DNA from: a virus
Reading direction: 5' to 3' (one strand)
DNA: 64,000 nt
IMG/VR virus record: IMGVR_UViG_3300029319_008653
Location: 29,040 to 93,039 of that record
Made by a program: the position numbers and the translations under genes. The notes beneath the pieces are model-generated. The model searched no databases. It was not told the DNA's origin and worked only from the letters and a program-made list of their open reading frames with translations. Each line of letters opens with the position of its first letter. Within the stretch, counting starts at the first letter, position 1. Shown piece after piece: positions 16,390 to 24,002 of the stretch.

Positions 16390-17046
16390 ATGTCACAATT
16401 AATTACTAATCTACCAAATAATAAAGTTTGGGTACGAAAAGAGTTTCTTAGAGACGGTAAAGACGGTCACGGTGAGTTTGTTGAAGGTCACTGGGTTACT
16501 GCTAAAAGTATAGTTGGCAGAGCGTTTTACTTTGAAACTTATCTGCCTGAATATGGCGCATTATATGATAAGCTTCCTATAAATGCATTTGTTTCATCAC
16601 CAGAAATGCCTGATAAGGATTACCCTTTACATGACTTACAATTTTGGAATTGTATGGATTATGGTGTAACTTGTGTATATAAACATTTTATAGGTAGTAT
16701 GGATTTTGAAGTTTTTACTCGTTCACATGATATTGTTAAAGGTACATATCTCTTTACTTTAGATAACTATCATGCATCTGCTGATGAAGTTGATTATAGC
16801 TGTTCTGAAGTACCAGCTGAGCACAAATCTTTTAACTGCTTAGAGCTAGAAAACGGTCAATACGCTTTATATCCCAATAATAGAATGAGAGTATATGATA
16901 ACTCTCTAACACCGAAAGACCCTAAGATGCCTGATTTCTTAGTTAGTACTGACTATTATCAAGTAGAGAGTGGCTATACCTATAGATTAGGTGATACTGA
17001 TGAGTATTTTTGGAAAACAAAGGACGATTCTAAGTCTAAAAAATAA
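16390..17046 (+). CDS. Conserved phage protein of unknown function
   Basis: The 218-residue protein starts immediately after the speE stop and is the last gene before the terminator at 17053, so it is probably cotranscribed with the polyamine genes. The sequence is rich in aromatic residues (YFETYLPEYGALYDKLP, FWNCMDYGVTCVYKHF) and predicted beta strands, with no recognisable catalytic motif and no membrane segment. It resembles conserved hypothetical proteins of marine T4-likes as far as I can recall. No function is proposed. Confidence 0.6.
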   Translation: MSQLITNLPNNKVWVRKEFLRDGKDGHGEFVEGHWVTAKSIVGRAFYFETYLPEYGALYDKLPINAFVSSPEMPDKDYPLHDLQFWNCMDYGVTCVYKHFIGSMDFEVFTRSHDIVKGTYLFTLDNYHASADEVDYSCSEVPAEHKSFNCLELENGQYALYPNNRMRVYDNSLTPKDPKMPDFLVSTDYYQVESGYTYRLGDTDEYFWKTKDDSKSKK

Positions 17047-17052
17047 AAAAAA

Positions 17053-17076
17053 GCCGTTATTAATAACGGCTTTTTT
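17053..17076 (+). terminator. Rho-independent terminator after the polyamine operon
   Basis: The 9-bp arms GCCGTTATT/AATAACGGC (17053-17070) form a perfect inverted repeat, followed by six T. A preceding A run allows use from the minus strand too, so it could also end transcription of the facing gene at 17098. Confidence 0.9.
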
Positions 17077-17097
17077 AATGTTTGGTAGTCTTAAATT

Positions 17098-17787
17098 TTA
17101 TACATAACCTGGTCTGTGCAAGTTACCTCTTAATTCTTGAGGTACTGCATCATATCCCCAACCATACAGTCCAGTAAGTAGTCCTGTATTTGTTTGTTGG
17201 CTATAAGGAATATTTTCACCTGGCTCACCAAAATTACCAGCTGAGTGGAAGGTAAAGAATGTTGACCTTCTGGTTAAGTTATTATAAATTGCAAATGTAA
17301 CGCTAGCTGATTGAGCTTCTGTCATTGAATCATTTATTGAAAATCCTTCAGCGATATCAAAACCAACTATTAGACCTCCATTATCAGCAGGTACTGTACC
17401 TACTAGAGATGCAAACTCCGGACCTGGATATTCTTCAGGTGGAATATGTGCTGATACTGATTGTAAAGTAGTACCGCCGGCTGTACCAGTTTGAGTAATA
17501 ATAGGCACTGCTTCACCAAATCCATATCCTTTATATTCTGGAGTAAAGTTTTCTACCTTAGAACCATTATATTGATCTAATACGTTATTACCTGTAGCAG
17601 GAATTAAAAGCGTATAAATAGCAGTTTGTTGATTAGTAGTCGGATCAGTATAAAATGCAGATGCTGGAGCTGTAAAATTACCTTCCTGACCTGTATAAAT
17701 TGATGTATCGACAGCACCGCCATCAAGGAAGGTACTTGCTTGTCCTCCAGATATGGCCATTGATAAAAAGTATGGTGTTATTGGCAT
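17098..17787 (-). CDS. Putative virion structural protein
   Basis: The 229-residue protein is rich in Gly, Thr, Ser and Asn with alternating beta-type segments and no Cys, a composition typical of head-decoration or tail-fibre-type proteins. It starts MPITPYFLSMAISGGQAS and has a Pro-rich middle (HIPPEEYPGPEF). AATAAATAATATT precedes the ATG, a late-promoter-like sequence with the short spacing common here. It is downstream of the small SAP-like gene only in position; both lie on the minus strand between two terminators. The structural assignment is inference. Confidence 0.55.
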   Translation of the reverse strand: MPITPYFLSMAISGGQASTFLDGGAVDTSIYTGQEGNFTAPASAFYTDPTTNQQTAIYTLLIPATGNNVLDQYNGSKVENFTPEYKGYGFGEAVPIITQTGTAGGTTLQSVSAHIPPEEYPGPEFASLVGTVPADNGGLIVGFDIAEGFSINDSMTEAQSASVTFAIYNNLTRRSTFFTFHSAGNFGEPGENIPYSQQTNTGLLTGLYGWGYDAVPQELRGNLHRPGYV

Positions 17788-17791
17788 AATA

Positions 17792-18037
17792 TTATTTATT
17801 CTCCTCTTTCTGTCTTTTTAAGAATTCCATTGTAATTAATCTGGTACTCCAGGTAGGGTGCTCTTCTGCAATCTGCGCTCTAATAGCTGCTTCCGATGAA
17901 TTAGAACTTGTAAATAAAGAAGTTAGTTGTTTAACTAATTTAGATTTAGTTAATCTTCTATCTAGTTCTACACCTTTTGTACGACCTAGAGCCTCCAGTT
18001 CTTCTTTCGATAGTTTTTTTAAATCCTCTGCTGTCAT
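17792..18037 (-). CDS. Small SAP/HeH-like protein
   Basis: The open frame extends further upstream, but the upstream part is antisense to the gene at 18087. The ATG at 18037 (MTAEDLKKLSKEELEALGR) is preceded by AATAAATAATA and gives 81 residues. The N-terminal half (LKKLSKEELEALGR, then ELDRRLTKSKLVKQL) has the helix-extended-loop-helix pattern of SAP/LEM/Rho-N-like nucleic-acid-binding motifs. The tail EEHPTWSTRLITMEFLKRQ is also helical. In phages such short proteins are often virion-associated; I cannot be more specific. Confidence 0.6.
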   Translation of the reverse strand: MTAEDLKKLSKEELEALGRTKGVELDRRLTKSKLVKQLTSLFTSSNSSEAAIRAQIAEEHPTWSTRLITMEFLKRQKEENK

Positions 18038-18086
18038 ATTATTATTTATTGTTGCAACGTATATTTTAATTGATAAGTAATAATCT

Positions 18087-18287
18087 ATGACAACATTAAT
18101 TACATTAGCAATATTCGTGGCAGGTTTTATCGTTGGTGCACTAGTTACTAGAAAAAATCTTAAAGAGGTTAATGCTGTAGTAGCTGAAGCAAAAGAATTT
18201 GCGGCAAAGGTCGATGCTAAGCTCGACGATTTGCAGGCTCCAAAAAAGCCAGCCACGCGTGGACGTAAACCAAAGTCTACGAAATAA
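18087..18287 (+). CDS. Small single-span membrane protein with basic tail
   Basis: The 66-residue protein has one N-terminal transmembrane helix (about residues 4-22, LITLAIFVAGFIVGALVTR), a heptad-like alpha-helical stretch (residues 25-50) and a basic C-terminus (TRGRKPKSTK) that resembles an AT-hook core (GRKP). N-in or N-out topology cannot be told. It ends 29 bases before a strong terminator. It could tether DNA or a partner to the membrane, but that is speculation. Confidence 0.55.
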   Translation: MTTLITLAIFVAGFIVGALVTRKNLKEVNAVVAEAKEFAAKVDAKLDDLQAPKKPATRGRKPKSTK

Positions 18288-18316
18288 TTAAAAACTTATC
18301 TAAGATAAATTATTAC

Positions 18317-18337
18317 CCCCGCTATGCGGGGTTTTTT
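18317..18337 (+). terminator. Rho-independent terminator (CCCCGC-TAT-GCGGGG)
   Basis: A 6-bp GC-only stem with a TAT loop at 18317-18331 followed by six T. It stands out from the AT-rich surroundings and ends the small membrane-protein gene. Confidence 0.9.
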
Positions 18338-18413
18338 ATTGATCATAATGTCTGAGTACAGCTGTACCTATAACCATTAAAGATAATAGTATAAAAAAAG
18401 CATCTATAGTCAT
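18336..18413 (-). CDS. Possible 25-residue membrane micropeptide
   Basis: Four bases beyond the stop of the holin-like gene, an ATG at 18413 opens a 25-codon frame encoding MTIDAFFILLSLMVIGTAVL followed by RHYDQ: one hydrophobic helix with a charged end. The position directly downstream of a holin-type gene is where antiholins or spanin-like peptides are often found. The small size means it could be chance; the stop overlaps the T tract of the terminator. Confidence 0.3.
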   Translation of the reverse strand: MTIDAFFILLSLMVIGTAVLRHYDQ

Positions 18414-18416
18414 TTT

Positions 18417-18896
18417 TTATTTCCCACCCGGGGTAAAGTAGAATCCGACGATAGCTCCCAAAGTGGCGATCGAGACAAGAGAAATGTGTCCCGTTGTGAT
18501 AGTCGTTGTGATATCACTCCCCGAGGGGAATTTAACAAGTCCCCAAAGGAAGGTGAAGGCTTCTTTTGATTCTGGAGGGGTGAATGTGACCAATTCGACT
18601 CCGGGGAAGAGGGTGCAGAGAATTGAAATGGCCGCGAAGTTTGACATCCCGATAAGAGCAATAAGCCTACGAGTATGACGGGTAAACATACCATGGTCTG
18701 CATTTGCATCACCAAAAACTGCTTTTTGAAAGTCAACATCTGCTTTATGCATAGCCATGTCTCTAACAAGCTCTCTCTTGGCTGCTGTTTCTTTAGCTGC
18801 TGTAATTCCTTGGAAAATACCCCCCAGTATTTTAAGCATTGAGCCCATACCAGTTGCACCAAGCGTCGATAATAACATTGTAATAAGTCCTGACAT
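18417..18896 (-). CDS. Holin-like membrane protein (three-span type)
   Basis: The 159-residue protein has hydrophobic segments at about residues 1-30 (Gly/Leu/Met-rich), 78-100 (LIALIGMSNFAAISILCTLF) and 135-155 (SLVSIATLGAIVGFYF), separated by a charged helix (KETAAKRELVRDMAMHKAD). This matches the three-span holin family known from gene transfer agents and many phages. Holins make the inner-membrane lesion that releases the endolysin. An overlapping 184-codon frame in another phase (18410-18964) lacks this logic and is rejected. A palindromic late promoter lies 26 bases upstream. Confidence 0.6.
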   Translation of the reverse strand: MSGLITMLLSTLGATGMGSMLKILGGIFQGITAAKETAAKRELVRDMAMHKADVDFQKAVFGDANADHGMFTRHTRRLIALIGMSNFAAISILCTLFPGVELVTFTPPESKEAFTFLWGLVKFPSGSDITTTITTGHISLVSIATLGAIVGFYFTPGGK

Positions 18897-18921
18897 AACA
18901 TTTTACTTCTAAATTTCTCTA

Positions 18922-18935
18922 TATAAATATTTATA
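18922..18935. promoter_or_regulatory. Palindromic divergent late promoter TATAAATATTTATA
   Basis: A perfect 14-base palindrome contains TATAAATA on both strands (18922-18929 plus, 18935-18928 minus). It lies between the divergent holin-like (minus) and Nudix (plus) genes. On the plus strand the octamer is 5 nt before the ATG. Confidence 0.6.
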
Positions 18936-19384
18936 TGACCTCTACTGGAATGGCTAATAATCAAAGACCTAAATCAGACTCTAATACATCAGCGAAGATT
19001 ATTGCTTTTTACAGAGGAAGGGTACTATTATTAAAAAATAAAGATAAAACGTATGAACTGCCTGGTGGTCATATAAAAATTGGTGAACCTACTATAGTTG
19101 GTGCTAAAAGAGAGTTCAAAGAAGAAACGGGACTCGATGTTACGAGGTTAAAATCATTAATAAATACGCCTACAAGAAAGATTTATACAGGATTTTTAGC
19201 TATTAATCGTGTTACTATTAGTAAGGAGCATATCGGCTTTATATTTGTACCATTAAATAAATTAAAGAAGTATAATTTAAATATAAAGGCTAAGAGCGAT
19301 CTTAGACTATTTTTAAATAAACGAGAAAAACTTAAAAATAATGATGAACTTTCAGACATTTTACCAGATTCTACAGGAAGCTGA
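18935..19384 (+). CDS. Nudix hydrolase
   Basis: The complete Nudix box is present: Gly45-x5-Glu51-x7-Arg59-Glu60-Phe-x-Glu63-Glu64-x-Gly66, within LPGGHIKIGEPTIVGAKREF and the following KEETGL. Nudix enzymes hydrolyse nucleoside diphosphates linked to another group (8-oxo-dGTP, NDP-sugars, ADP-ribose, capped RNA). The upstream beta strand AKIIAFYRGRVLLLKNKD is typical. Residues 1-20 are disordered; an alternative start is Met6. Its 3' end overlaps the next gene by about 40 bases. The substrate is unknown. Confidence 0.85.
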   Translation: MTSTGMANNQRPKSDSNTSAKIIAFYRGRVLLLKNKDKTYELPGGHIKIGEPTIVGAKREFKEETGLDVTRLKSLINTPTRKIYTGFLAINRVTISKEHIGFIFVPLNKLKKYNLNIKAKSDLRLFLNKREKLKNNDELSDILPDSTGS

Positions 19385-19703
19385 TCCAAAAAAAGGTACG
19401 GGAAAAAAACCTAAAGGGTCGGGTAGGAGATTATACACAGATGAAAATCCTAAAGATACTGTTAGTGTAAAGTTTAGTACAGTTTCAGATATAAGAGATA
19501 CTTTAAGTAAAACTTCTTTTAAGTCTAAATCTCATGCTAGGCAGTCACAAATTATAAATTTAATTCATCAAAGAGTAAGAGCGGCAAAAGGTAGAGTAAA
19601 AGACCCGGTTAAGAAAAAGAGACTTAATGCAGCGTATAAATATATTAGTGGTCGTAAAGAGGCTAGTAAGCGAAAAACCCAGAGAATGAAGAAAAAGAAA
19701 TGA
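19344..19703 (+). CDS. Basic DUF5872-like protein with capsid-targeting-like leader
   Basis: The 119-residue protein (start at 19341 or 19344) begins MNFQTFYQILQEADPKK, which resembles the T4 capsid-targeting leader, with LQE as a candidate prohead-protease site. The body is strongly basic: GKKPKGSGRRLYTDENPKD, then KSKSHARQSQIINLIHQRVR, and a lysine-rich end (KRKTQRMKKKK). The 'GRRLYTDENP' type of domain occurs in viruses and bacteria as DUF5872 (recalled, not searched). An internal, DNA-associated head protein is the likeliest role. It overlaps the Nudix gene upstream and the second small basic gene downstream. Confidence 0.6.
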   Translation: MNFQTFYQILQEADPKKGTGKKPKGSGRRLYTDENPKDTVSVKFSTVSDIRDTLSKTSFKSKSHARQSQIINLIHQRVRAAKGRVKDPVKKKRLNAAYKYISGRKEASKRKTQRMKKKK

Positions 19704-19903
19704 TAACATTTAGTACATATTTTTTAGAGAACTTTAAGGATAAAAAAGTTAAAGGTAAGAGCAGACCCGGTAGAGTAAAAAGAGCAGGAGCAAGCTGTAA
19801 AGGGTCTGTAAGTGAGCTAAGACGTAAAGCTAAAAAATATGGAGGCGAAAAAGGCAAGATGTATCATTGGTGCGCTAATATGAAAGGCGGTAAAAAGAAA
19901 TGA
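19700..19903 (+). CDS. Small basic virion-internal protein candidate
   Basis: The 67-residue protein begins with the hydrophobic leader MITFSTYFLENF and continues with a basic body: GKSRPGRVKRAGASCKGSV, RRKAKKYGGEKGKMYHWCAN and GGKKK. The PGRVKRAGASC...YHWCANMK pattern is shared by small basic proteins of large phages and giant viruses (from memory). The two Cys flanking a helix may hold a small fold. Adjacent basic genes on both sides and a shared leader suggest it is packaged with DNA. The leader has FLE rather than the canonical L/I-x-E. Confidence 0.6.
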   Translation: MITFSTYFLENFKDKKVKGKSRPGRVKRAGASCKGSVSELRRKAKKYGGEKGKMYHWCANMKGGKKK

Positions 19904-20523
19904 AGTATGATCAAATAGCAGATTTAATTTTAGAAAAAGTTGGTGGATATAAACCTGTTAAGTTACCCTATGCATTGGATGCTTTAGAGCCTGTTATAGA
20001 TGAAAAAATAATGAATTTTCATTATAATAAGCATTATAAAGGTTATATTAAAAAACTTAATGATGCACTATCTAATACGGAAAAAGACTTAGTAGATGTA
20101 GTAAAATCAGCTGCAAATAAAAAAGATGCAATTCGTAATAATGCAGGTGGAGCGTATAATCACCAAATATTCTGGTTCATGATGAAGCCAGGCGGGAGTA
20201 AATTTGAAGGTGAAATAAAAGAGAAAATAGAGAAGCAATTCGGTAGTTTTGATAGCTTTAAAAAAGATTTTGTTGAGCAGGCTAAGGGAGTTTTTGGCTC
20301 TGGTTGGTTATGGTTAGTTCAGAAAGGAAATAAACTTAAATTTATTCCTACACATAATCAAGACAATCCATTAATGTTTGATAAGGATGTAAAAATACTT
20401 CTTGGTGTTGATGTTTGGGAGCATTCTTATTATATTCAATATGGTCCAGATAGAGAAAAATATCTTAAGAACTTTTTAAAGATAGTTGATTGGTCTTACT
20501 GTAATCAACAATTAACTCAATAA
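19900..20523 (+). CDS. sodB: Fe/Mn superoxide dismutase with N-terminal leader
   Basis: The four metal ligands of Fe/Mn SODs are present: His41 (FHYNKHY), His88 (YNHQIFW), Asp171 and His175 (DVWEHSYY), together with GSGWLWLV. The enzyme converts superoxide to peroxide and oxygen. Before the usual SOD start (KLPYALDALEP) there are about 18 extra residues, MKYDQIADLILEKVGGYK. They are not a secretion signal but resemble the T4 capsid-targeting leader with ILE as a possible gp21 site. This and the two basic leader-bearing genes upstream, which it overlaps, suggest the SOD may travel in the capsid. Confidence 0.9.
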   Translation: MKYDQIADLILEKVGGYKPVKLPYALDALEPVIDEKIMNFHYNKHYKGYIKKLNDALSNTEKDLVDVVKSAANKKDAIRNNAGGAYNHQIFWFMMKPGGSKFEGEIKEKIEKQFGSFDSFKKDFVEQAKGVFGSGWLWLVQKGNKLKFIPTHNQDNPLMFDKDVKILLGVDVWEHSYYIQYGPDREKYLKNFLKIVDWSYCNQQLTQ

Positions 20524-21245
20524 TTAAATGAAGGTGTCGGATTTTTATAATCTGCAATTACTTCAATAATTTCATTCTTCATATAATTTACATGAATTGG
20601 TTTCCAATAAGGAGTTTCTTCACCATCATCACTGAATCGTTTTTGTTTGTAAAATATAACTAACCCGTCACATTTTTTATTAGTCATTTTTTCATATAGA
20701 TATGCGTATAAAGATAACTGCAATGCATATGTATTAAACTCACAAACAGTTAAATGAGATAATGGACCTATCATATACTCATTAAAACTACTATGAAAAT
20801 TAAAACGCTTATTAGTTTTAAAGTCTCCAAGCATAAAACTTTTCTCTTTTTCATAGACTAAGTCAGCAGTACCAGCTATATTGTCCTCAACGTTATACAT
20901 TCTTTCCTCAGCCTTAAACGTTTTATAACCACTAAAAATACTATTGGCTTCCTGCTCATATGATTTATATAGGTAATAATGCTCATCCTCTTTTTTACCT
21001 TCGACAAGAAAATCTTCCATAACTTTATGAATAGCAGTACCATAGTCACAAGCTTTATTTTTTTCTTTTTCCCATAGATCTAGTACAAAGTCGACATCTA
21101 AACCTTCTCTCTTTGCTACTCGAGTAGCATTTTCTTTTTTATCAAATTTAGGTTTATATTTTCCAAGAAGGGTAGTAACTGAAATTAATTCTCTACCGTT
21201 TTCAGTATTAACATATGTATGGGTACCTTCGTTAAAATAAATCAT
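20517..21245 (-). CDS. PD-(D/E)XK nuclease (RecB/Cas4-like)
   Basis: The 242-residue protein contains the RecB-type nuclease motifs: GTAIHKVMEDFL, IAGTADLVYEKEKSFMLGDF followed by KTNK (the D-x(n)-D-x-K core), and the helix YALQLSLYAYLYEK with the conserved Gln-x-x-x-Tyr. The N-terminus (YFNEGTHTYVNTENG, ISVTTLL) is common in phage homologues. Such enzymes are DNA exonucleases or recombination and repair nucleases. It converges with and overlaps sodB by 7 bases, and has TATAAT 6 nt before its ATG. Confidence 0.8.
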   Translation of the reverse strand: MIYFNEGTHTYVNTENGRELISVTTLLGKYKPKFDKKENATRVAKREGLDVDFVLDLWEKEKNKACDYGTAIHKVMEDFLVEGKKEDEHYYLYKSYEQEANSIFSGYKTFKAEERMYNVEDNIAGTADLVYEKEKSFMLGDFKTNKRFNFHSSFNEYMIGPLSHLTVCEFNTYALQLSLYAYLYEKMTNKKCDGLVIFYKQKRFSDDGEETPYWKPIHVNYMKNEIIEVIADYKNPTPSFNY

Positions 21246-21251
21246 ATATAT

Positions 21252-21257
21252 ATTATA
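21252..21257 (-). promoter_or_regulatory. TATAAT element before the nuclease gene
   Basis: Minus-strand TATAAT at 21257-21252 is followed by ATATAT and then the ATG (21245). Spacing is 6 nt. Confidence 0.45.
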
Positions 21258-21297
21258 ACGTATAGAGTTGAAATATCAAATAGATATATTAAATTAT

Positions 21298-22167
21298 ATG
21301 TATATGAGAATTGCAATTAGTGGGTCAGGATGCCAAGGTAAAACTACTCTTATAAAGGATTTTTTAGCTCAATGGAAAAATTATAAACCTGAGAGTGAAA
21401 CTTATAGAGAGATTATTGAAAAAGAAGACCTTCCTCATAGTAAGTTAGCTACTAAAGACTCGCAATGGAAAATTCTTAATCATATGATTGACGAATTACT
21501 TACATGGAAAAAAGACTCTCACCGTGTAATGGATCGATGTCCGATCGATAATCTCGTTTATTCTTTATGGTGTTATGAAAAAGGTGTAGGTAATATTGAT
21601 AAAGAATTTATTGATAAATGTATACCTTTAGTTTGTGAAAGTATGAAAAATCTAGATATTATTTTCTTTATACCAATAACAAAAGCTGCACCAGTAGAGT
21701 TAGTTAATGATAATATGAGAGAAGTTGATCCTATCTATATAAAAGAAATAGATAATATTTTTAAGATGATAGGCGCTCAACATATTGAAAATAATGGAAG
21801 AAATCCATTCTTTCCTAAAGATGATGCACCCGGTTGGATTGAAGTATTTGGTGATAGACAAACACGTATAGCTATGATTAAACAATACCTTGATGATGAC
21901 GGTGATCTTATTGGAGGTACAGAAGAAAGTTTAAATGAGCTTATTAATCCGCATGACGGGCAACCTCTTGGTGGGTTAGACCCCGAGTCTCAAGAAGGTA
22001 GATTGGCTATGGAAAAACTTCTTAAACTACAGAAGCAAGCTCAAGTTGAAGAAAAGGAGTTAGCTGCTCAAAGACAAATGATTAAAGATACTCTAGGCGA
22101 GGATATCGATGATGAAAAACTTCGCGGGGTATATGATAGTAAAATTAATAAAGATAGATTTAATTAA
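21298..22167 (+). CDS. P-loop kinase/ATPase of the NadR-thymidylate kinase type with long tail
   Basis: The Walker A motif GSGCQGKTT follows directly after the first strand (MRIAIS), and DRCPIDNLVYSLWCYEKG is the lid/base region seen in AAA_28-type nucleotide or nucleoside kinases. Residues from about 190 on are an added acidic segment and a helical tail (EKELAAQRQMIKDTLGED). A TTG at 21268 is in frame, but the ATG at 21298 (or 21304) immediately precedes the P-loop strand and is more likely. A smaller homologue lies next to the dpdA-like gene (49945). The phosphorylated substrate is unknown. Confidence 0.65.
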   Translation: MYMRIAISGSGCQGKTTLIKDFLAQWKNYKPESETYREIIEKEDLPHSKLATKDSQWKILNHMIDELLTWKKDSHRVMDRCPIDNLVYSLWCYEKGVGNIDKEFIDKCIPLVCESMKNLDIIFFIPITKAAPVELVNDNMREVDPIYIKEIDNIFKMIGAQHIENNGRNPFFPKDDAPGWIEVFGDRQTRIAMIKQYLDDDGDLIGGTEESLNELINPHDGQPLGGLDPESQEGRLAMEKLLKLQKQAQVEEKELAAQRQMIKDTLGEDIDDEKLRGVYDSKINKDRFN

Positions 22168-22169
22168 TA

Positions 22170-22457
22170 TTATAATGCTTTAAGCATAATATGATAATCT
22201 ACACCATTAATAGTTATAGGTAAACCATTTGTTGCAGCACCGGCAGTTTGCGTTGGTACAGTTTCAGGAAACAATACACCAGATATAGTCGCTACATTAG
22301 TAATAGCACTTTTAAATGTTGTATTATCCGTACCAATAACAAAGTTTTTAAAATCTAACTTACTTGTCGCATTAGGAGATTGAACAATAATAAAATCTCC
22401 GTTAACTATTTGTGATACTACGGGTAATTGATCTATACTTACTTCTGAACTTGCCAT
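22170..22457 (-). CDS. Small putative virion protein
   Basis: The 95-residue protein begins MASSEVSIDQLPVVSQIVNG and continues DFIIVQSPNATSKLDFKNFV, a pattern I recall from short tail- or fibre-associated proteins of marine myoviruses. It is beta-rich, without Cys or membrane segment, and ends in ITINGVDYHIMLKAL. A TATTTATA (minus-strand TATAAATA) lies 6 nt before the ATG, consistent with late expression. The 3' end converges on the kinase gene with a 2-base gap. Confidence 0.55.
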   Translation of the reverse strand: MASSEVSIDQLPVVSQIVNGDFIIVQSPNATSKLDFKNFVIGTDNTTFKSAITNVATISGVLFPETVPTQTAGAATNGLPITINGVDYHIMLKAL

Positions 22458-22463
22458 ATAAAT

Positions 22464-22471
22464 TATTTATA
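22464..22471 (-). promoter_or_regulatory. Late promoter TATAAATA (minus)
   Basis: Exact TATAAATA on the minus strand, 6 nt from the ATG at 22457. Confidence 0.55.
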
Positions 22472-22485
22472 CTAAATTATATATA

Positions 22486-23271
22486 ATGTCAAAGATTGGT
22501 ATAGGAATAATAACATGTAATCGAACAGATTTTTTACAAACTTGTATCGATAGTATAAACAAAGATTGGTATGATGAGTTTGTTATAGTTAATGACGGTG
22601 AAATGCCCGTTAAAAATAATAGTTTTAACATTATAAATAACCCTAAAAATTTAGGTGTTTGTAAATCAAAAAATATAGCACTAAAATATTTGCTAGATAA
22701 TAGCTGCGATCATATCTTTCTAGTAGAAGATGATATGAAGTTTACCGGGAATATATTTAAAGAATATATAGAAGCGAGTAAAACTACAGGTATACAGCAT
22801 TTTATGTTTGGTTATCACGGACCTGCAAATAAAGGTGGTATAAGTGGAGGTAAACCTCAACCAAGAAAAATTATTGATTATGGTAAAATAAAAATAGCAC
22901 TAAACCAACACTGCGTGGGAGCAGTTTGCTACTATACTCGAAAATCTTTAGAGGATACTGGAATTTTTGACGAACAGTTTGATAAAAATAATTTTGAACA
23001 TGTAGAGCATTCATATAGATTAGCTAAGGACGGTTATAGTACACCTTATTGGTGGTGGGCAGATATAGCTAATAGTTTAGACTTTGTACAAGAGCAAGCC
23101 TGTAGTGAAGATAACTCAGCTATCAGAAGAGGAGATGATTGGCAACAGAGTATAATTGATAGTGCGTATATCTTTAAATCAAAACACGGGGTAATGCCTG
23201 CTTGGAATGACTGCGTACCAGATACTTCAGTTAAAGATGTTGTTGAAATATTAAGGAAGTTTAAGAAATGA
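22486..23271 (+). CDS. Family-2-like glycosyltransferase
   Basis: GT2 features are clear: IGIGIITCNRTDFLQTCIDS at the N-terminus, EFVIVNDGE, and HIFLVEDDMKF near residue 80 with the acidic metal motif. A later HVEHSYRLAKDGYSTPYWWW supplies the acceptor side. The 261-residue protein is soluble. It is the first of about ten successive glycan genes on the plus strand (22.5-30.5 kb), most overlapping by 4 bases, so they form one translational unit. Donor unknown. Confidence 0.75.
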   Translation: MSKIGIGIITCNRTDFLQTCIDSINKDWYDEFVIVNDGEMPVKNNSFNIINNPKNLGVCKSKNIALKYLLDNSCDHIFLVEDDMKFTGNIFKEYIEASKTTGIQHFMFGYHGPANKGGISGGKPQPRKIIDYGKIKIALNQHCVGAVCYYTRKSLEDTGIFDEQFDKNNFEHVEHSYRLAKDGYSTPYWWWADIANSLDFVQEQACSEDNSAIRRGDDWQQSIIDSAYIFKSKHGVMPAWNDCVPDTSVKDVVEILRKFKK

Positions 23272-24002
23272 AAATATCTCTATTATGTCCCAGTCGAGAA
23301 AGACTTAATAAATTTTTAACTTTTACTAGTAGTATTTTTTGTACAGCTAACAATATTAAAAATATAGAGATAGTTTTAGGTGTAGATGAAGATGATCCTA
23401 AATTTAACGAATATAAAAGAATAGCTAAAAATCTTTCTTTTATCAAATTTACAACATTTAAGAAAGGCTTCTTCAAAAATGAAGGACTTTCCGGACTTTG
23501 GAATATTATGGCTCAAGTATGTAACGGCGATATAGTTGCAATGGTAGGTGATGATATGATCTTTCAAACTAATGACTGGGATAAAGAAATTATTGATACT
23601 TTTGAATCCAAAAAAGATCCAATATGGCTTATACACTGTAATGATGGCATGAGAGGACCTGGTAATAAATATGCGAATGTAGCTCCTATGGCTGTAAACT
23701 CATTTGTGCACCGTGCTTATATTAATGCAGTAGGTAGATATGTGCAGACAGAAGAACCAGCCATATTTCAAGATACATTCTTAGATAGACTTTTTGGTAG
23801 TTTAAATCGAAAAATTTATTTTCATAATATCATGATAAAACATCTACACTTTTCTGAGGGCGGTACGAAAGACAAAACTTCAGAAGCTTTAGAAGCTACC
23901 AGGGTAGGTATATGGGATAATGAAAACCTGTTTAAAGAAAAATTATTACCGGTAATGCAAAAAGAAATTAAAATTCTTAAAGACCTATATAAAATTAAAT
24001 GA
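23268..24002 (+). CDS. GT-A-like glycosyltransferase
   Basis: The protein starts MKISLLCPSRERLNKFLTF, typical for phage GT2 relatives ('CPSRxR'), has GVDEDDPKF and MVGDDMIFQTNDWD as the acidic donor/metal motif, and ends in a helical tail. Length 244 residues. It has a Shine-Dalgarno (AAGGAAG) and a 4-base overlap with the preceding gene. A His-rich segment (IMIKHLHFSEGG) near residue 190 may complete the metal site. Specificity is unknown. Confidence 0.7.
   Translation: MKISLLCPSRERLNKFLTFTSSIFCTANNIKNIEIVLGVDEDDPKFNEYKRIAKNLSFIKFTTFKKGFFKNEGLSGLWNIMAQVCNGDIVAMVGDDMIFQTNDWDKEIIDTFESKKDPIWLIHCNDGMRGPGNKYANVAPMAVNSFVHRAYINAVGRYVQTEEPAIFQDTFLDRLFGSLNRKIYFHNIMIKHLHFSEGGTKDKTSEALEATRVGIWDNENLFKEKLLPVMQKEIKILKDLYKIK

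Noticed and set aside
18410-18964. 184-codon minus-strand frame overlapping the holin-like gene
   Set aside because: Out of phase with the holin-like protein, no membrane logic, and it would begin inside the Nudix gene.
22165-22192. Hairpin AATGCTT/AAGCAT near the convergent ends at 22167/22170 as a terminator
   Set aside because: Weak AT stem within the coding end of the minus-strand gene and no T run.
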